The position numbers and the translations under genes are program-made. DNA of 64,000 bases, taken from NCBI GenBank assembly GCA_018823835.1, contig JAHJHT010000003.1, positions 154,471-218,470 on the forward strand, given 5' to 3'. This DNA comes from Alphaproteobacteria bacterium. Its GTDB lineage: Bacteria > Pseudomonadota > Alphaproteobacteria > Rhizobiales > Rhizobiaceae. A model generated the notes under the pieces. It was not told the DNA's origin. It did not search any database and saw nothing but the letters and a program-made list of their open reading frames with translations. Positions 19,876 through 28,345 of the stretch are shown here, one piece after another; within the stretch, counting starts at the first letter, position 1, and each line of letters begins with the position of its first letter.

Positions 19876-20730
19876 TCAGGAAAGCGACCGGAGCTTCGCC
19901 TTCACCTCGAGAAAATCTCGCCAGGCGAGCTTCTTGTGGGCCGGGTTCCTGAGCAGATAGGCCGGGTGGAGAGTCGGCATGGTGGGGATCGCCACCTGCG
20001 CGGCCGTGGTGTGGACGCTCCACTTGCCGCGCAGCCGCAGGATGCCTTCCGACGTCCTGAGCAGCAGCTTGGCCGAGGGCCCGCCGAGGGTCACCAGCAC
20101 CTTGGGATTGGCGAGCTCGATCTGCCGCTCGATGAAGGGCCGGCAGATTTCCGTCTCCTGCGGCGTTGGCGTGCGGTTGCCTGGCGGCCGCCAGGGAATG
20201 ACGTTGGCGATATAGGCCGATTGCCGGTCGAGCCCGATGGCCGCGAGGATGCGATCAAGCAACTGCCCCGAGCGTCCGACGAAGGGCAGGCCCTCGAGAT
20301 CCTCGTCGCGGCCCGGCGCTTCACCCACCAGCATGACGTCGGCCTCGGGATTGCCGTCGGAGAAGACCAGGTTCTTGGCGGTTGTCTTGAGATTGCAGCC
20401 GTCGAAATCGGCAAGCTGCTGGCGAAGCTCCTCGAGCGTTCGCGCCTCGCTGGCCCGCTGGCGCGCCAGCGCGATCTGCGTCTCGTCGGGCACGGCAGCG
20501 GTCGCTGCGGGCCGTGGCGGTGCCGCCATGGCCGGCTGGCGCTGCGTCGCGCTTCTGTCCTCGGCCACTGGAGGCGCAACCGCGGCTGCCGCGGCCTGCT
20601 GTGCGGCGCGCTCGGCTTCGGCGAAGCGGTCGGGGGCCTCCTCGACCAGCGCATCGTCGACGCCGGCCTCGGCATAGAAGGCAAGCAGCTCGCGCAGGCC
20701 GGGAGCGCTATCGTCGGGTTCGAGAGTCAT
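19876..20730 (-). CDS. Uracil-DNA glycosylase, family 4-like
   Basis: The 284-residue protein removes uracil from DNA (base-excision repair). An Ala-rich, poorly conserved N-terminal region of about 95 residues is followed by the UDG fold, with motif 1 GEAPGRDEDLEGLPFVG, the loop RPPGNRTPTPQE and motif 2 LHPAYLLRNP. Classical family 4 enzymes have four Fe-S cysteines; here only two (DGC and EICRPF) are visible, and the usual KCRPPGNR reads PWRPPGNR. It lies near ETF-QO, a common rhizobial arrangement. Confidence 0.9.
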   Translation of the reverse strand: MTLEPDDSAPGLRELLAFYAEAGVDDALVEEAPDRFAEAERAAQQAAAAAVAPPVAEDRSATQRQPAMAAPPRPAATAAVPDETQIALARQRASEARTLEELRQQLADFDGCNLKTTAKNLVFSDGNPEADVMLVGEAPGRDEDLEGLPFVGRSGQLLDRILAAIGLDRQSAYIANVIPWRPPGNRTPTPQETEICRPFIERQIELANPKVLVTLGGPSAKLLLRTSEGILRLRGKWSVHTTAAQVAIPTMPTLHPAYLLRNPAHKKLAWRDFLEVKAKLRSLS

Positions 20731-20766
20731 GCCGGACAGTTTACCGCAAATGGCGCTTTTGCAAGG

Positions 20767-21423
20767 TCACGAAGACGGAATGCGCGGGTCCTGCGCCAGA
20801 AAAAACTCCCAGCGCGGCGTGAAGTCGGTGATCATGAAGCGGAAGGTCCCACTTTCCAGGTGATCGATCTTGCCGTTCCTGAAAAGCAGCCTGTCGTAGG
20901 GCTCGAAGTCGCGGCTGTATTCCCGGAAATTGGGCGACGAGATGTTCTCGCTCTCGGTGCGCCGCTGGTCGAAGGAGAGGCCGTCGCCGAAGATGCTTGC
21001 CTCGTGCAGGCGTTCCTGCAGTTCGAACTCGAACTCGATCCAGGGCAGCTTGCTGTTGTTGAGCATCTCGATCTGCACGTGCAGGAAGCCGCTCGCATAA
21101 AGGCCGCTCTGGTCGAAGGGACGGATCGGCTTGATCGTGCGGATGACCATGGTCACCGGCGTCGCCGAGTTCAACTCCTCGTGGATCACGATCGGATCTT
21201 CCCGCGTACCGACGCCCGACGCGCCGGTGATGCGAAAGCCGCCGAGTTCGTCGGAAAAGCTGTAGGCGCCGGTCTCCCAGCGCCCTGCCGCATCCTGGGC
21301 CCTTGCCGCGTCCGGAACGGCAAGGCCGAGCGCGGTTGCTGCCCAGAAGGCAGCGCGGACCGTCGCGCGGCGACGGCTAGTCGGGAAAATTGCATTGTTG
21401 CGGAAGGTCTCAGCATGCCGCAT
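20767..21423 (-). CDS. Exported conserved hypothetical protein
   Basis: With the start at 21423 the product is 218 residues. A twin-Arg-like basic stretch and hydrophobic segment (RRRATVRAAFWAATALGLAV) end in AARAQD, a likely signal peptidase site. The mature part has beta-rich sequence (GRWETGAYSFSDELGGFRI, PIVIHEELNSATPVTMVIR) and a conserved acidic C-terminal half, with no recognised domain. Starts at 21450 or 21510 are possible but add an unlikely tail before the signal. I recall similar proteins beside UDG in rhizobia, annotated as hypothetical. Confidence 0.65.
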   Translation of the reverse strand: MRHAETFRNNAIFPTSRRRATVRAAFWAATALGLAVPDAARAQDAAGRWETGAYSFSDELGGFRITGASGVGTREDPIVIHEELNSATPVTMVIRTIKPIRPFDQSGLYASGFLHVQIEMLNNSKLPWIEFEFELQERLHEASIFGDGLSFDQRRTESENISSPNFREYSRDFEPYDRLLFRNGKIDHLESGTFRFMITDFTPRWEFFLAQDPRIPSS

Positions 21424-21639
21424 TGCGCCAGTATGGACGACAAGCGCCATTCCGAACAAACAAATAAACGTTCGCTGGCGCAGCCTCGCCGGGCAGGGCC
21501 GCTTCAGCAACAGCGCGTCAGCCTTTCAGATCGTATCGATTGAATGAAAATGCGGGCAGTTTCGCGCCGCGTCCGGATGCGCTAAGGAGCCACTGAGCCA
21601 GCAAAGCGCCAGACAGGCAGAGCCAGTGCGGAGAAGTTG

Positions 21640-23319
21640 ATGAGTGAGATTGAACGCGAGAGCATGGAATTCGACGTTGTCGTGGTAGGCGCCGGGCCGG
21701 CCGGCCTGGCCGCCGCGATCCGGCTGAAACAGGTCAATCCCGAGCTCTCCGTCGTGGTGCTTGAAAAGGGCGCCGAGGTAGGCGCGCATATCCTGTCGGG
21801 TGCCGTCGTCGATCCGGTCGGCATCGACCGCCTGCTTCCCGGCTGGCGCGACGAGGCGGACCATCCCTTCAAGACACCGGTGACAGACGATCATTTCCTG
21901 CTGCTCGGGCAGAAGAGCTCGCTGCGCATCCCCAATTTCCTGATGCCGCCGCTGATGAACAACCACGGCAACTTCACCGTCTCGCTCGGCAATGTCTGCC
22001 GCTGGCTGGCCGGCAAGGCCGAGGCACTGGGCGTCGAGGTCTATCCGGGCTTTGCCGCGCGCGAGGTTCTCTACAATGACGATGGTGCCGCCATCGGCGT
22101 CGTCACCGGCGACATGGGCGTTCAGCGCGATGGCACGCCGGGGCCGGGCTTTGCCCCGGGCATGGCGCTGCTCGGCAAGTACGTCCTGATCGGCGAGGGC
22201 GCGCGCGGTTCGCTGGCCAAGCAGCTGATTTCAAAGTTCAACCTCTCGGAGGGCCGCGAGCCCGGAAAATACGGCATCGGCCTCAAGGAGCTCTGGCAGG
22301 TCAAGCCGGAGAACCACAAGCCCGGCCTCGTGCAGCATTCCTTTGGTTGGCCGCTCGACATGAAGACCGGCGGCGGTTCCTTCCTCTATCACCTCGAGGA
22401 CAACCAGGTGGCGGTCGGCTTCGTCGTCCACCTGAACTACAAGAACCCCTGGCTGTCGCCCTTCGACGAGTTCCAGCGCTTCAAGACGCATCCCGCGATC
22501 CGCGGCACCTTCGACGGCGCCAAGCGCATTTCCTACGGCGCGCGCGCCATCACCGAGGGTGGTTTCCAGTCCGTGCCGAAGCTCTGCTTCCCGGGCGGTG
22601 CGCTGATCGGCTGCTCGGCTGGTTTCGTCAACGTTCCGCGCATCAAGGGTTCTCACAACGCGGTGCTGTCGGGCATGCTAGCGGCAGAGCATGTTGCCGA
22701 CGCCATTGCAGGCGGCCGTGCCAATGATGAGCTGGCAAGCTATGAGGCGGCGTGGCGCGACACCGACATCGGCAAGGACCTCAAGAAGGTGCGCAACGTG
22801 AAGCCGCTCTGGTCGCGCTTCGGCACCATCATCGGCGTCGGCCTCGGCGGCCTCGACATGTGGCTGAACACGCTGTTCGGCGTCTCGCCCTTCGGCACGA
22901 TGAAACACGGCAAGGCCGACTTCCAGTCGCTCGAACCCGCCTCGCAGCATGAGAAGATCGTCTATCCCAAGGCCGACGGCGTGCTGACCTTTGACAAGCT
23001 GTCCTCTGTCTTCCTGTCGAACACCAACCACGAGGAAGACCAGCCGGTTCACCTGCAGGTCGCCGACATGGAGCTTCAGAAGCGCTCCGAGCACGACGTC
23101 TTCGGCGGACCCTCCACCCGTTATTGCCCGGCGGCGGTCTACGAGTGGGTGGACGCCGACGGCAACGCCGCTGCCGACCCGTCGGCCAAGGATGTGACCT
23201 TCGTCATCAACGCCCAGAACTGCGTCCACTGCAAGACCTGCGACATCAAGGATCCCAATCAGAACATCAACTGGGTGCCGCCGCAGGGCGGCGAAGGGCC
23301 GGTCTATCCGAACATGTGA
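21640..23319 (+). CDS. Electron transfer flavoprotein-ubiquinone oxidoreductase
   Basis: The 559-residue membrane-associated flavoenzyme passes electrons from ETF, reduced by acyl-CoA dehydrogenases such as the isovaleryl-CoA dehydrogenase in this window, to ubiquinone. An FAD-binding GAGPAGLAAAIRL motif is at about residues 17-29. The C-terminus carries the 4Fe-4S ligands CVHCKTCDIKDPNQNINW together with an upstream Cys (RYCPAAVYEW), and ends EGPVYPNM. The ATG at 21640 is preceded by GGAG. It is monocistronic in appearance and divergent from the exported hypothetical. Confidence 0.96.
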   Translation: MSEIERESMEFDVVVVGAGPAGLAAAIRLKQVNPELSVVVLEKGAEVGAHILSGAVVDPVGIDRLLPGWRDEADHPFKTPVTDDHFLLLGQKSSLRIPNFLMPPLMNNHGNFTVSLGNVCRWLAGKAEALGVEVYPGFAAREVLYNDDGAAIGVVTGDMGVQRDGTPGPGFAPGMALLGKYVLIGEGARGSLAKQLISKFNLSEGREPGKYGIGLKELWQVKPENHKPGLVQHSFGWPLDMKTGGGSFLYHLEDNQVAVGFVVHLNYKNPWLSPFDEFQRFKTHPAIRGTFDGAKRISYGARAITEGGFQSVPKLCFPGGALIGCSAGFVNVPRIKGSHNAVLSGMLAAEHVADAIAGGRANDELASYEAAWRDTDIGKDLKKVRNVKPLWSRFGTIIGVGLGGLDMWLNTLFGVSPFGTMKHGKADFQSLEPASQHEKIVYPKADGVLTFDKLSSVFLSNTNHEEDQPVHLQVADMELQKRSEHDVFGGPSTRYCPAAVYEWVDADGNAAADPSAKDVTFVINAQNCVHCKTCDIKDPNQNINWVPPQGGEGPVYPNM

Positions 23320-23388
23320 CGGCGGGGCCAAACCGCGATTGATCCTGTCGCCGCGATGTGCTGTCCTAGCGCATCCGGAGACATCCCG

Positions 23389-23997
23389 ATGCGGCTTTTC
23401 GCATGGACCTTGGCAGCTCTGCTTGCCGTCTGCGTCGGGGTCCCCGGCCAGGCGTCGGCATCCGTCACGGTCAAGGAAAAGACCGTCCACTACCGGATCA
23501 GCGGGGTTACCGGCGTCGCGCTGCTCAAGGCCATGGACCGCCGCGGCCCCAAGCATGGCTTCCGGACGCGCGCCATCGCGCAGACCAGCTACTCCCCAGC
23601 CTGGACCATCGAGTGGAGGGAGACGGCCAAGGACTGCCGCGTCGAGCGCGTCTCGGGCGTGGTCTCGGTCACCTACACCTTTCCACAGGCTGCCGATGCG
23701 CTCTCGCCGGGCATGAACCGGCGCTGGCGGGCGTTTCTGGCCGGCGTGACGAAGCACGAGCGGATGCATGGCAAGATCGCTACCCAGATGGCCAGGGCGG
23801 TGGAAAAGTCCATCTCACGCCTGAAGATCAGCAATGACCCCGGCTGCCGCAAGGCGCGCCGCGAGACCAAGCGCCGGATGGCCGAGATCTATGCCGACTA
23901 CGAGCGGAAGCAGTACCGTTTCGACGCCCTGGAGCATCGCGAAGGCGGCAAGGTCGAGCGCCTGATTGATGCGCTGGTCCTGGCACCCGGCGTCTGA
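23389..23997 (+). CDS. DUF922 protein, predicted secreted Zn-protease
   Basis: The 202-residue protein begins with a signal peptide (MRLFAWTLAALLAVC...QASA). The DUF922 core includes VHYRISGVTGVALLKAMDRRGP and the motif H-E-R-M-H (KHERMHGKIA), which fits an HExxH zinc site and is why the family is listed as putative metalloprotease. A helical, basic C-terminus follows. The ATG at 23389 follows GGAG; an upstream ATG would add 11 residues before the signal. It converges on the EEP hydrolase gene with a 21-bp gap. Confidence 0.75.
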   Translation: MRLFAWTLAALLAVCVGVPGQASASVTVKEKTVHYRISGVTGVALLKAMDRRGPKHGFRTRAIAQTSYSPAWTIEWRETAKDCRVERVSGVVSVTYTFPQAADALSPGMNRRWRAFLAGVTKHERMHGKIATQMARAVEKSISRLKISNDPGCRKARRETKRRMAEIYADYERKQYRFDALEHREGGKVERLIDALVLAPGV

Positions 23998-24018
23998 CAC
24001 CGCCGGTCGGCCAGAAGG

Positions 24019-25044
24019 TCAGGTGCCGCCCGGCGCCAGCGCTGCGGTGATCGACTGGGCCGGATCCACCGGCTTGCGCCTTGGCGGATCGAGCGAGAAC
24101 TCGACCAGCACGGGCAGGTGGTCGGATCCCACAGGCTCCAACCTCCGGGCCGAGTGCACGCGCACGTTGCCCTTGGCGAACACCTGGTCGATCGGCAGCC
24201 CGGTGAAGCGCAGGAATTCCGGCAACAGGCGGTAGTGCCACGTGGCGCCGATCGGACCGACCTGCCGCAGCCCGCCTGCTTCCGCGATCTGCTGGGCCGC
24301 GGCACTCCAGGGCGTTGCGTTGAGGTCGCCGGCAAGCAGCACCGTCTCCGGCAGGCCGGCGAGGTCCGCGGTCATCCCGGCGACCTGTTCCGCCTGGTCG
24401 AAGGGCCATGGCCAGTGCAGGTGCATGGCGGCGATGTCGAGCGGCCGGCCGCCGAAGTCGATTGTTGCGGTGGCGAAGGTGCCGCCGTCGATGCAGCGAC
24501 CCTCGGCGCCTTGCGCGAAGGGCCGGAGCGACAGGATCGTCACCCCGCCGGCATAATTGTCCATCGTGCAGACCAGCCTGTAGGGATAGGCGGCCTCCAG
24601 CAGCGCGATCTTCTTTGCCCACATGGCGGAGACCTCGTTGAGGGTCACCACGTCGGGCCGCTCCCGCGCGATCAGCGACAGCACCTTTTCCGGCTCGCGA
24701 TTGTCGAAGCGCAGGTTGATCTGCAGCAGCCGGTAGACCGGCTCGTCGCCGTCGCGCGGCGCGAACGCCGCATGCACCGGACGCAGCCCCGGCAGGAAGG
24801 CGGCGCCCGTTACCGTCGTGATGGCGGCCAGGCCGAAGGCGATCGCCATCAGCGCCTCGCGCCGGAAGGCGCCGAGAAGAAGCGGCACCGCGCAGGCAAC
24901 CAGCAATATGGCGAGATGAATCCTGAAATGGGCGAAGGAATCGAAAGCCGGATGCAGCCGGCCGAAAAAACCGGCGACCAGCGGCAGCGAAATGAGCACG
25001 ACGAGCGCCAGGGCGGTCGCTCCGAGAACAGGCCTACGATCCAT
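24019..25044 (-). CDS. Membrane-anchored endonuclease/exonuclease/phosphatase-family protein
   Basis: The 341-residue protein has three predicted N-terminal membrane helices (about residues 8-26, 44-62, 66-84), then an EEP-fold domain. Catalytic motifs visible are INLRFDN (metal Asn), LNEVS (metal Glu), the LAGDLNATPWS Asp/Asn pair and the terminal GSDHLPV Asp-His. The fold cleaves phosphodiesters in nucleic acids or lipids/phosphoinositides; the membrane anchor suggests an extracytoplasmic or lipid substrate, which is an inference. The C-terminus ends in a short Pro/Ala tail. Confidence 0.85.
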   Translation of the reverse strand: MDRRPVLGATALALVVLISLPLVAGFFGRLHPAFDSFAHFRIHLAILLVACAVPLLLGAFRREALMAIAFGLAAITTVTGAAFLPGLRPVHAAFAPRDGDEPVYRLLQINLRFDNREPEKVLSLIARERPDVVTLNEVSAMWAKKIALLEAAYPYRLVCTMDNYAGGVTILSLRPFAQGAEGRCIDGGTFATATIDFGGRPLDIAAMHLHWPWPFDQAEQVAGMTADLAGLPETVLLAGDLNATPWSAAAQQIAEAGGLRQVGPIGATWHYRLLPEFLRFTGLPIDQVFAKGNVRVHSARRLEPVGSDHLPVLVEFSLDPPRRKPVDPAQSITAALAPGGT

Positions 25045-25100
25045 GGCGCTGTTTAGCGGCAGGAATGCGGTTCATTCAAGACACCACGACTTTCCGGCAC

Positions 25101-26603
25101 CTACTGGAAGGCAGTCTCCGAAAAACTCCTGAGCTTGCGCGAATGCAGCCTTTCGGTCGGCATCTCGGCGAGCTTCTCCATCGCCCGGATGCCGATGGTC
25201 AGGTGCTGTGCGACCTGCCGCTTGTAGAATTCGGTCGCCATGCCCGGCAGCTTGAGCTCGCCATGCAGCGGCTTGTCGGAGACGCAGAGCAGCGTGCCGT
25301 AGGGCACCCGGAAACGGAAGCCGTTGGCCGCGATCGTCGCCGATTCCATGTCGAGCGCGATGGCGCGCGACTGCGACAGGCGCTGCACCGGCCCGCGCTG
25401 GTCGCGCAGTTCCCAGTTGCGGTTGTCGATGGTGGCGACGGTTCCGGTGCGCATGATCCGCTTCAGGTCGTAGCCGGCGAGCCCGGTCACCTCGGCGACC
25501 GCCTCCTGCAGCGCCACCTGGATCTCGGCGAGCGGCGGGATCGGCACCCAGACCGGCAGGTCGTCGTCGAGCACGTGGTCCTCGCGCACATAGGCATGCG
25601 CCAGCACGTAGTCGCCGAGCGCCTGGGTGTTGCGCAGGCCCGCGCAGTGGCCGAGCATCAGCCAGGCATGCGGCCTCAGCACCGCGACATGGTCGGTGAT
25701 CGTCTTGGCGTTGGACGGGCCGACGCCGATATTGACCATGGTGATGCCGCCATGGTTCGGCTTGGTCAGGTGGTAGGTCGGCATCTGCGGCAGCCGCGAC
25801 GGCACCGGACAGTCTGCCGGCTTTTCCTCGCCCGCCGGCGTGACGACGTTGCCGGGCTCGACGAAGGAGGAGTAGCCGGCGCCGCCGTTCGACATCAATT
25901 CGCGGGCATAGAGGCAGAACTCGTCGATGTAGAACTGGTAGTTGGTGAACAGCACGAAGTTCTGGAAATGCTGGGGGCTGGTGGCGGTGTAGTGCGACAG
26001 CCGGTGCAGCGAATAGTCGATGCGCTGTGCCGTGAAGGGTGCCAGCGGCCGGTCCTCGCCGGGAACCGCCTCGAAGGTGCCGTTGGCGATATGATCGTCC
26101 GTCCCGTCGAGATCGGGCACGTCGAACAGGTCGCGGATCGGGCGCTTGATCCGCTCGGCGATCGAGCCGTCGACATGGGTGCCTTCCAGGAAGGCGAAAT
26201 GCAGCGGGATCGGCGTGCGGGACTCGGCCACAGTAACGGGCACGCCGTGGTTGCGCATGATCAGCTTGAGCTGTTCGAGCAGATAGCTCTCGAAAAGGGC
26301 GGGCTGGGTGATCGTGGTCGAGAAGGTGCCGGGCGTCGGCATGTGGCCATAGGCCTGTCGCGAGTCGACCTGGCTGTAGGACGACGTCGTGACGCCGACT
26401 TCGGGATAGAAGGCGCGGTACCGCTTGGCCGGGTCGGCGCCGTCGCCGAGCGCTTCGAAGCAGTCGCGCAGGAACTGGGTGTTGCGGGCGTAGAGCTGCT
26501 TCAGCGCCTCGACTGCCGACTCGGCGTCGGTGAAGCTTTGCCGCTTGTAGGGCTCGGGCGAGACGACCGATTCGATGGGTTCAGGGTAGATTCGCTTTTC
26601 CAT
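25101..26603 (-). CDS. amn: AMP nucleosidase
   Basis: The 500-residue protein hydrolyses AMP to adenine and ribose 5-phosphate (purine salvage). An N-terminal AMN domain (about residues 20-180; RYRAFYPEVGVTTSSYSQVD) is followed by a nucleoside phosphorylase-like domain with MVNIGVGPSNAKTITDHVA and DMESATIAANGFRFRVPYGT, the latter containing the conserved Glu-Ser of the nucleobase site. Length and domain order match bacterial Amn. The ATG at 26603 is followed by a conserved KRIYPEP start. No regulatory element is evident. Confidence 0.95.
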   Translation of the reverse strand: MEKRIYPEPIESVVSPEPYKRQSFTDAESAVEALKQLYARNTQFLRDCFEALGDGADPAKRYRAFYPEVGVTTSSYSQVDSRQAYGHMPTPGTFSTTITQPALFESYLLEQLKLIMRNHGVPVTVAESRTPIPLHFAFLEGTHVDGSIAERIKRPIRDLFDVPDLDGTDDHIANGTFEAVPGEDRPLAPFTAQRIDYSLHRLSHYTATSPQHFQNFVLFTNYQFYIDEFCLYARELMSNGGAGYSSFVEPGNVVTPAGEEKPADCPVPSRLPQMPTYHLTKPNHGGITMVNIGVGPSNAKTITDHVAVLRPHAWLMLGHCAGLRNTQALGDYVLAHAYVREDHVLDDDLPVWVPIPPLAEIQVALQEAVAEVTGLAGYDLKRIMRTGTVATIDNRNWELRDQRGPVQRLSQSRAIALDMESATIAANGFRFRVPYGTLLCVSDKPLHGELKLPGMATEFYKRQVAQHLTIGIRAMEKLAEMPTERLHSRKLRSFSETAFQ

Positions 26604-26676
26604 GGCCCCTTATAAGGAAGAGCGTGCCCGAACGGGAGGGGCAGAACGGCCAAAAGCGCCGTCCACGCGCGGGGGC

Positions 26677-26859
26677 TCAGGAGCGCTGCAGGCTGACCAT
26701 CAGCACCAGGCCGGCGCCGCGGTTCTTCATGGTCGGCGCCTCGATCGTCGTCGTGTCGGCTGCCCGAACGCCATGAATGGCCATTACCGGCGTGGCGACG
26801 ACCAGCGTCACCAGCAGTGCGCGGCGGATCAGTTTCAGGCTGTCATTCATGCGGTTCAT
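26677..26859 (-). CDS. Tiny exported hypothetical protein
   Basis: The 60-residue product has a basic N-terminus and hydrophobic stretch (LIRRALLVTLVVATPVMAIH) with a likely cleavage site at GVRAAD. The predicted mature part is only about 25 residues. AAGGAAAGA lies upstream of the ATG at a workable distance. It shares strand with, and lies 30 bp from, another tiny membrane/exported gene. No family is recognised. The good ribosome site and signal peptide favour a real gene. Confidence 0.5.
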   Translation of the reverse strand: MNRMNDSLKLIRRALLVTLVVATPVMAIHGVRAADTTTIEAPTMKNRGAGLVLMVSLQRS

Positions 26860-26889
26860 TTTCTTGCTCTTTCCTTGGGCGCTGGGCGC

Positions 26890-27060
26890 CTATTCCTCGT
26901 AAGCGTACTTGCAGGCGTTGATGCCGTCGGTGAGACAGGGCACCACCTCGGCGAAGCGGCGGGGATGCTGCGTCCTGCTGACCTCGGCGACGAGAACTGC
27001 GAAGAACATCCCGAACAGGGTGGTCAACAGACAGACGATGGTGAACCGGCGCGCTAGCAT
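26890..27060 (-). CDS. Tiny membrane or exported hypothetical protein
   Basis: The product is 56 residues starting MLARRFTIVCLLTTLFGMFF, with one strong hydrophobic segment at residues 7-26. A polar tail with two cysteines (VVPCLTDGINACKYAYEE) follows. The ATG at 27060 has a strong GAGGGAG ribosome site 8 bp upstream, so I preferred it to a TTG five codons earlier. It probably forms a two-gene unit with the neighbouring tiny exported gene. No homologous family is recognised. Confidence 0.5.
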   Translation of the reverse strand: MLARRFTIVCLLTTLFGMFFAVLVAEVSRTQHPRRFAEVVPCLTDGINACKYAYEE

Positions 27061-27100
27061 CTTTGTCTCCCTCAATGCGGGGACAATGCCCGAGCGCGAC

Positions 27101-27149
27101 TGAACCGCCTCTGAGACAGCCGTTCATCTTCGGTTCAATTTTATTGACA
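27101..27149. promoter_or_regulatory. Repeat-containing divergent promoter region
   Basis: GTTCA occurs at 27122-27126 and again at 27133-27137, an 11-bp spacing typical of tandem sites for OmpR-type regulators. TGAACCG at 27101-27107 is the inverted copy of CGGTTCA at 27131-27137. TTGACA at 27144-27149 is a good -35 for the GST gene; the -10 is not clear. Confidence 0.35.
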
Positions 27150-27231
27150 GCACCGCGCGGCCGCTCCGCTTGCGCTTTGGTCGCGGGGGCTTATCTGCAG
27201 GGTTCAATCATCGAAGCGGAGAATTGACGCA

Positions 27232-27936
27232 ATGACGACCCAGACCAAGCCGATCGAACTCTACTACTGGCCGACGCCGAATGGCTGGAAGATCACGATC
27301 ATGCTGGAGGAGCTGGGCGTCCCCTACGAGATCAAATACATCAACATCGGCGCGGGCGAGCAGTTCGAGCCGTCATTCCTGAAGATCGCGCCGAACAACC
27401 GCATGCCGGCGATCGTCGATCCCGAGGGCCCGGACGGCCAGCCGATCTCGATTTTCGAGTCCGGCGCTATCCTGCAGTATCTCGGCCGCAAGTTCGCAAG
27501 GTTCTATCCGGCCGACGAGCGCCAGCGGGTCGAGGTCGAACAGTGGCTGTTCTGGCAGGTCGGCGGCCTCGGGCCCATGGCCGGCCAGGCACATCACTTC
27601 CGGCAATATGCGCCCGAGAAGATCCCCTATGGCATCGACCGCTACACCAACGAGGTCAATCGGCTCTACGGCGTCATGAACAAGCGCCTGGCCGATCGCG
27701 ACTTCCTGGCTGGCGACTATTCGATCGCCGACATGGCCGCCATCGGCTGGGTCAAGCCCTACAAGAACCAGGGCCAGGAGCTTGAGGACTTCCCGCATCT
27801 CAAGCGCTGGTTCGAGACACTGACGGCAAGGCCCGCAGTGCAGCGCGGCCTCGAGGTCGGCCAGGAGCACCGGCGCAACCTCGCCGATGACAAGGAAGCC
27901 CAGAAGGTCCTTTTCGGCCAGCGCGCGCGCGGCTGA
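27232..27936 (+). CDS. Nu-class glutathione S-transferase (YfcG/YghU-like)
   Basis: The 234-residue protein has an N-terminal thioredoxin-like domain starting IELYYWPTPNGWKITIMLEE, where the Thr/Asn pair of TPNGWK marks the Nu-class disulfide-bond reductases (YfcG, YghU). NNRMPAIVDP and IFESGAILQYL form the glutathione site. The C-terminal helical domain includes DFLAGDYSIADMAAIGW. The likely role is glutathione-dependent disulfide or peroxide reduction in the cytosol. It ends shortly before a hairpin terminator shared with the convergent DUF2147 gene. Confidence 0.92.
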   Translation: MTTQTKPIELYYWPTPNGWKITIMLEELGVPYEIKYINIGAGEQFEPSFLKIAPNNRMPAIVDPEGPDGQPISIFESGAILQYLGRKFARFYPADERQRVEVEQWLFWQVGGLGPMAGQAHHFRQYAPEKIPYGIDRYTNEVNRLYGVMNKRLADRDFLAGDYSIADMAAIGWVKPYKNQGQELEDFPHLKRWFETLTARPAVQRGLEVGQEHRRNLADDKEAQKVLFGQRARG

Positions 27937-27960
27937 GCGCCGGACCTTCGTCTCCAGAAC

Positions 27961-27992
27961 GATCCGGGCGGCGGCTTCGCGCCGCCGGGATC
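27961..27992. terminator. Hairpin terminator between convergent genes
   Basis: Thirteen-base arms GATCCGGGCGGCG and CGCCGCCGGGATC pair with one mismatch around a GCTTCG loop. It lies 24 bp after the GST stop and 11 bp before the stop of the opposing DUF2147 gene. There is only a short T-run, so efficiency is uncertain, but it could serve both genes. Confidence 0.65.
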
Positions 27993-28003
27993 GGTTTATC
28001 GGA

Positions 28004-28345
28004 CTAAAGCTTCGACCAGGTCTGCGACTTGCAGAAGATCGCGGCCACGCAGCCCTTCATCTTCAGCGAGTTGCCGGAAAGCTGGCCTGACCCGCTATAG
28101 GTCTTGTCGTCGGCAGGGTCCGTGATCGAGCCCTTGTAGCTGTTCGCGCCGTTGGCCGTCATCTTGCCGATCTGCTTTCCGGCGTGCTTTCCGGTCTTCA
28201 GCTTGATGCAGAACTGGCCGCCGCAGGGCGCGATTCCGGCCGTTTCGCCGGATGCCGTCTTCCAGTTGCCTTCGATCGGGTCGGCAAGCGCTGCTCCCGT
28301 CACCATCAATGCGGCCGCCAAGACAATCGTGAACCTGCCGAACAT
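28004..28345 (-). CDS. DUF2147 exported protein
   Basis: The 113-residue protein has a signal peptide (MFGRFTIVLAAALMVTGAALA) and a mature domain starting DPIEGNWKTASGETAGIAPCG with paired cysteines (PCGGQFC and GCVAAIFCKSQTW). These are the DUF2147 hallmarks: an envelope protein with a beta-barrel fold and unknown function. The start at 28345 has GGAGG 6 bp upstream; the longer frame adds 11 residues before the signal and is not supported. Confidence 0.85.
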   Translation of the reverse strand: MFGRFTIVLAAALMVTGAALADPIEGNWKTASGETAGIAPCGGQFCIKLKTGKHAGKQIGKMTANGANSYKGSITDPADDKTYSGSGQLSGNSLKMKGCVAAIFCKSQTWSKL

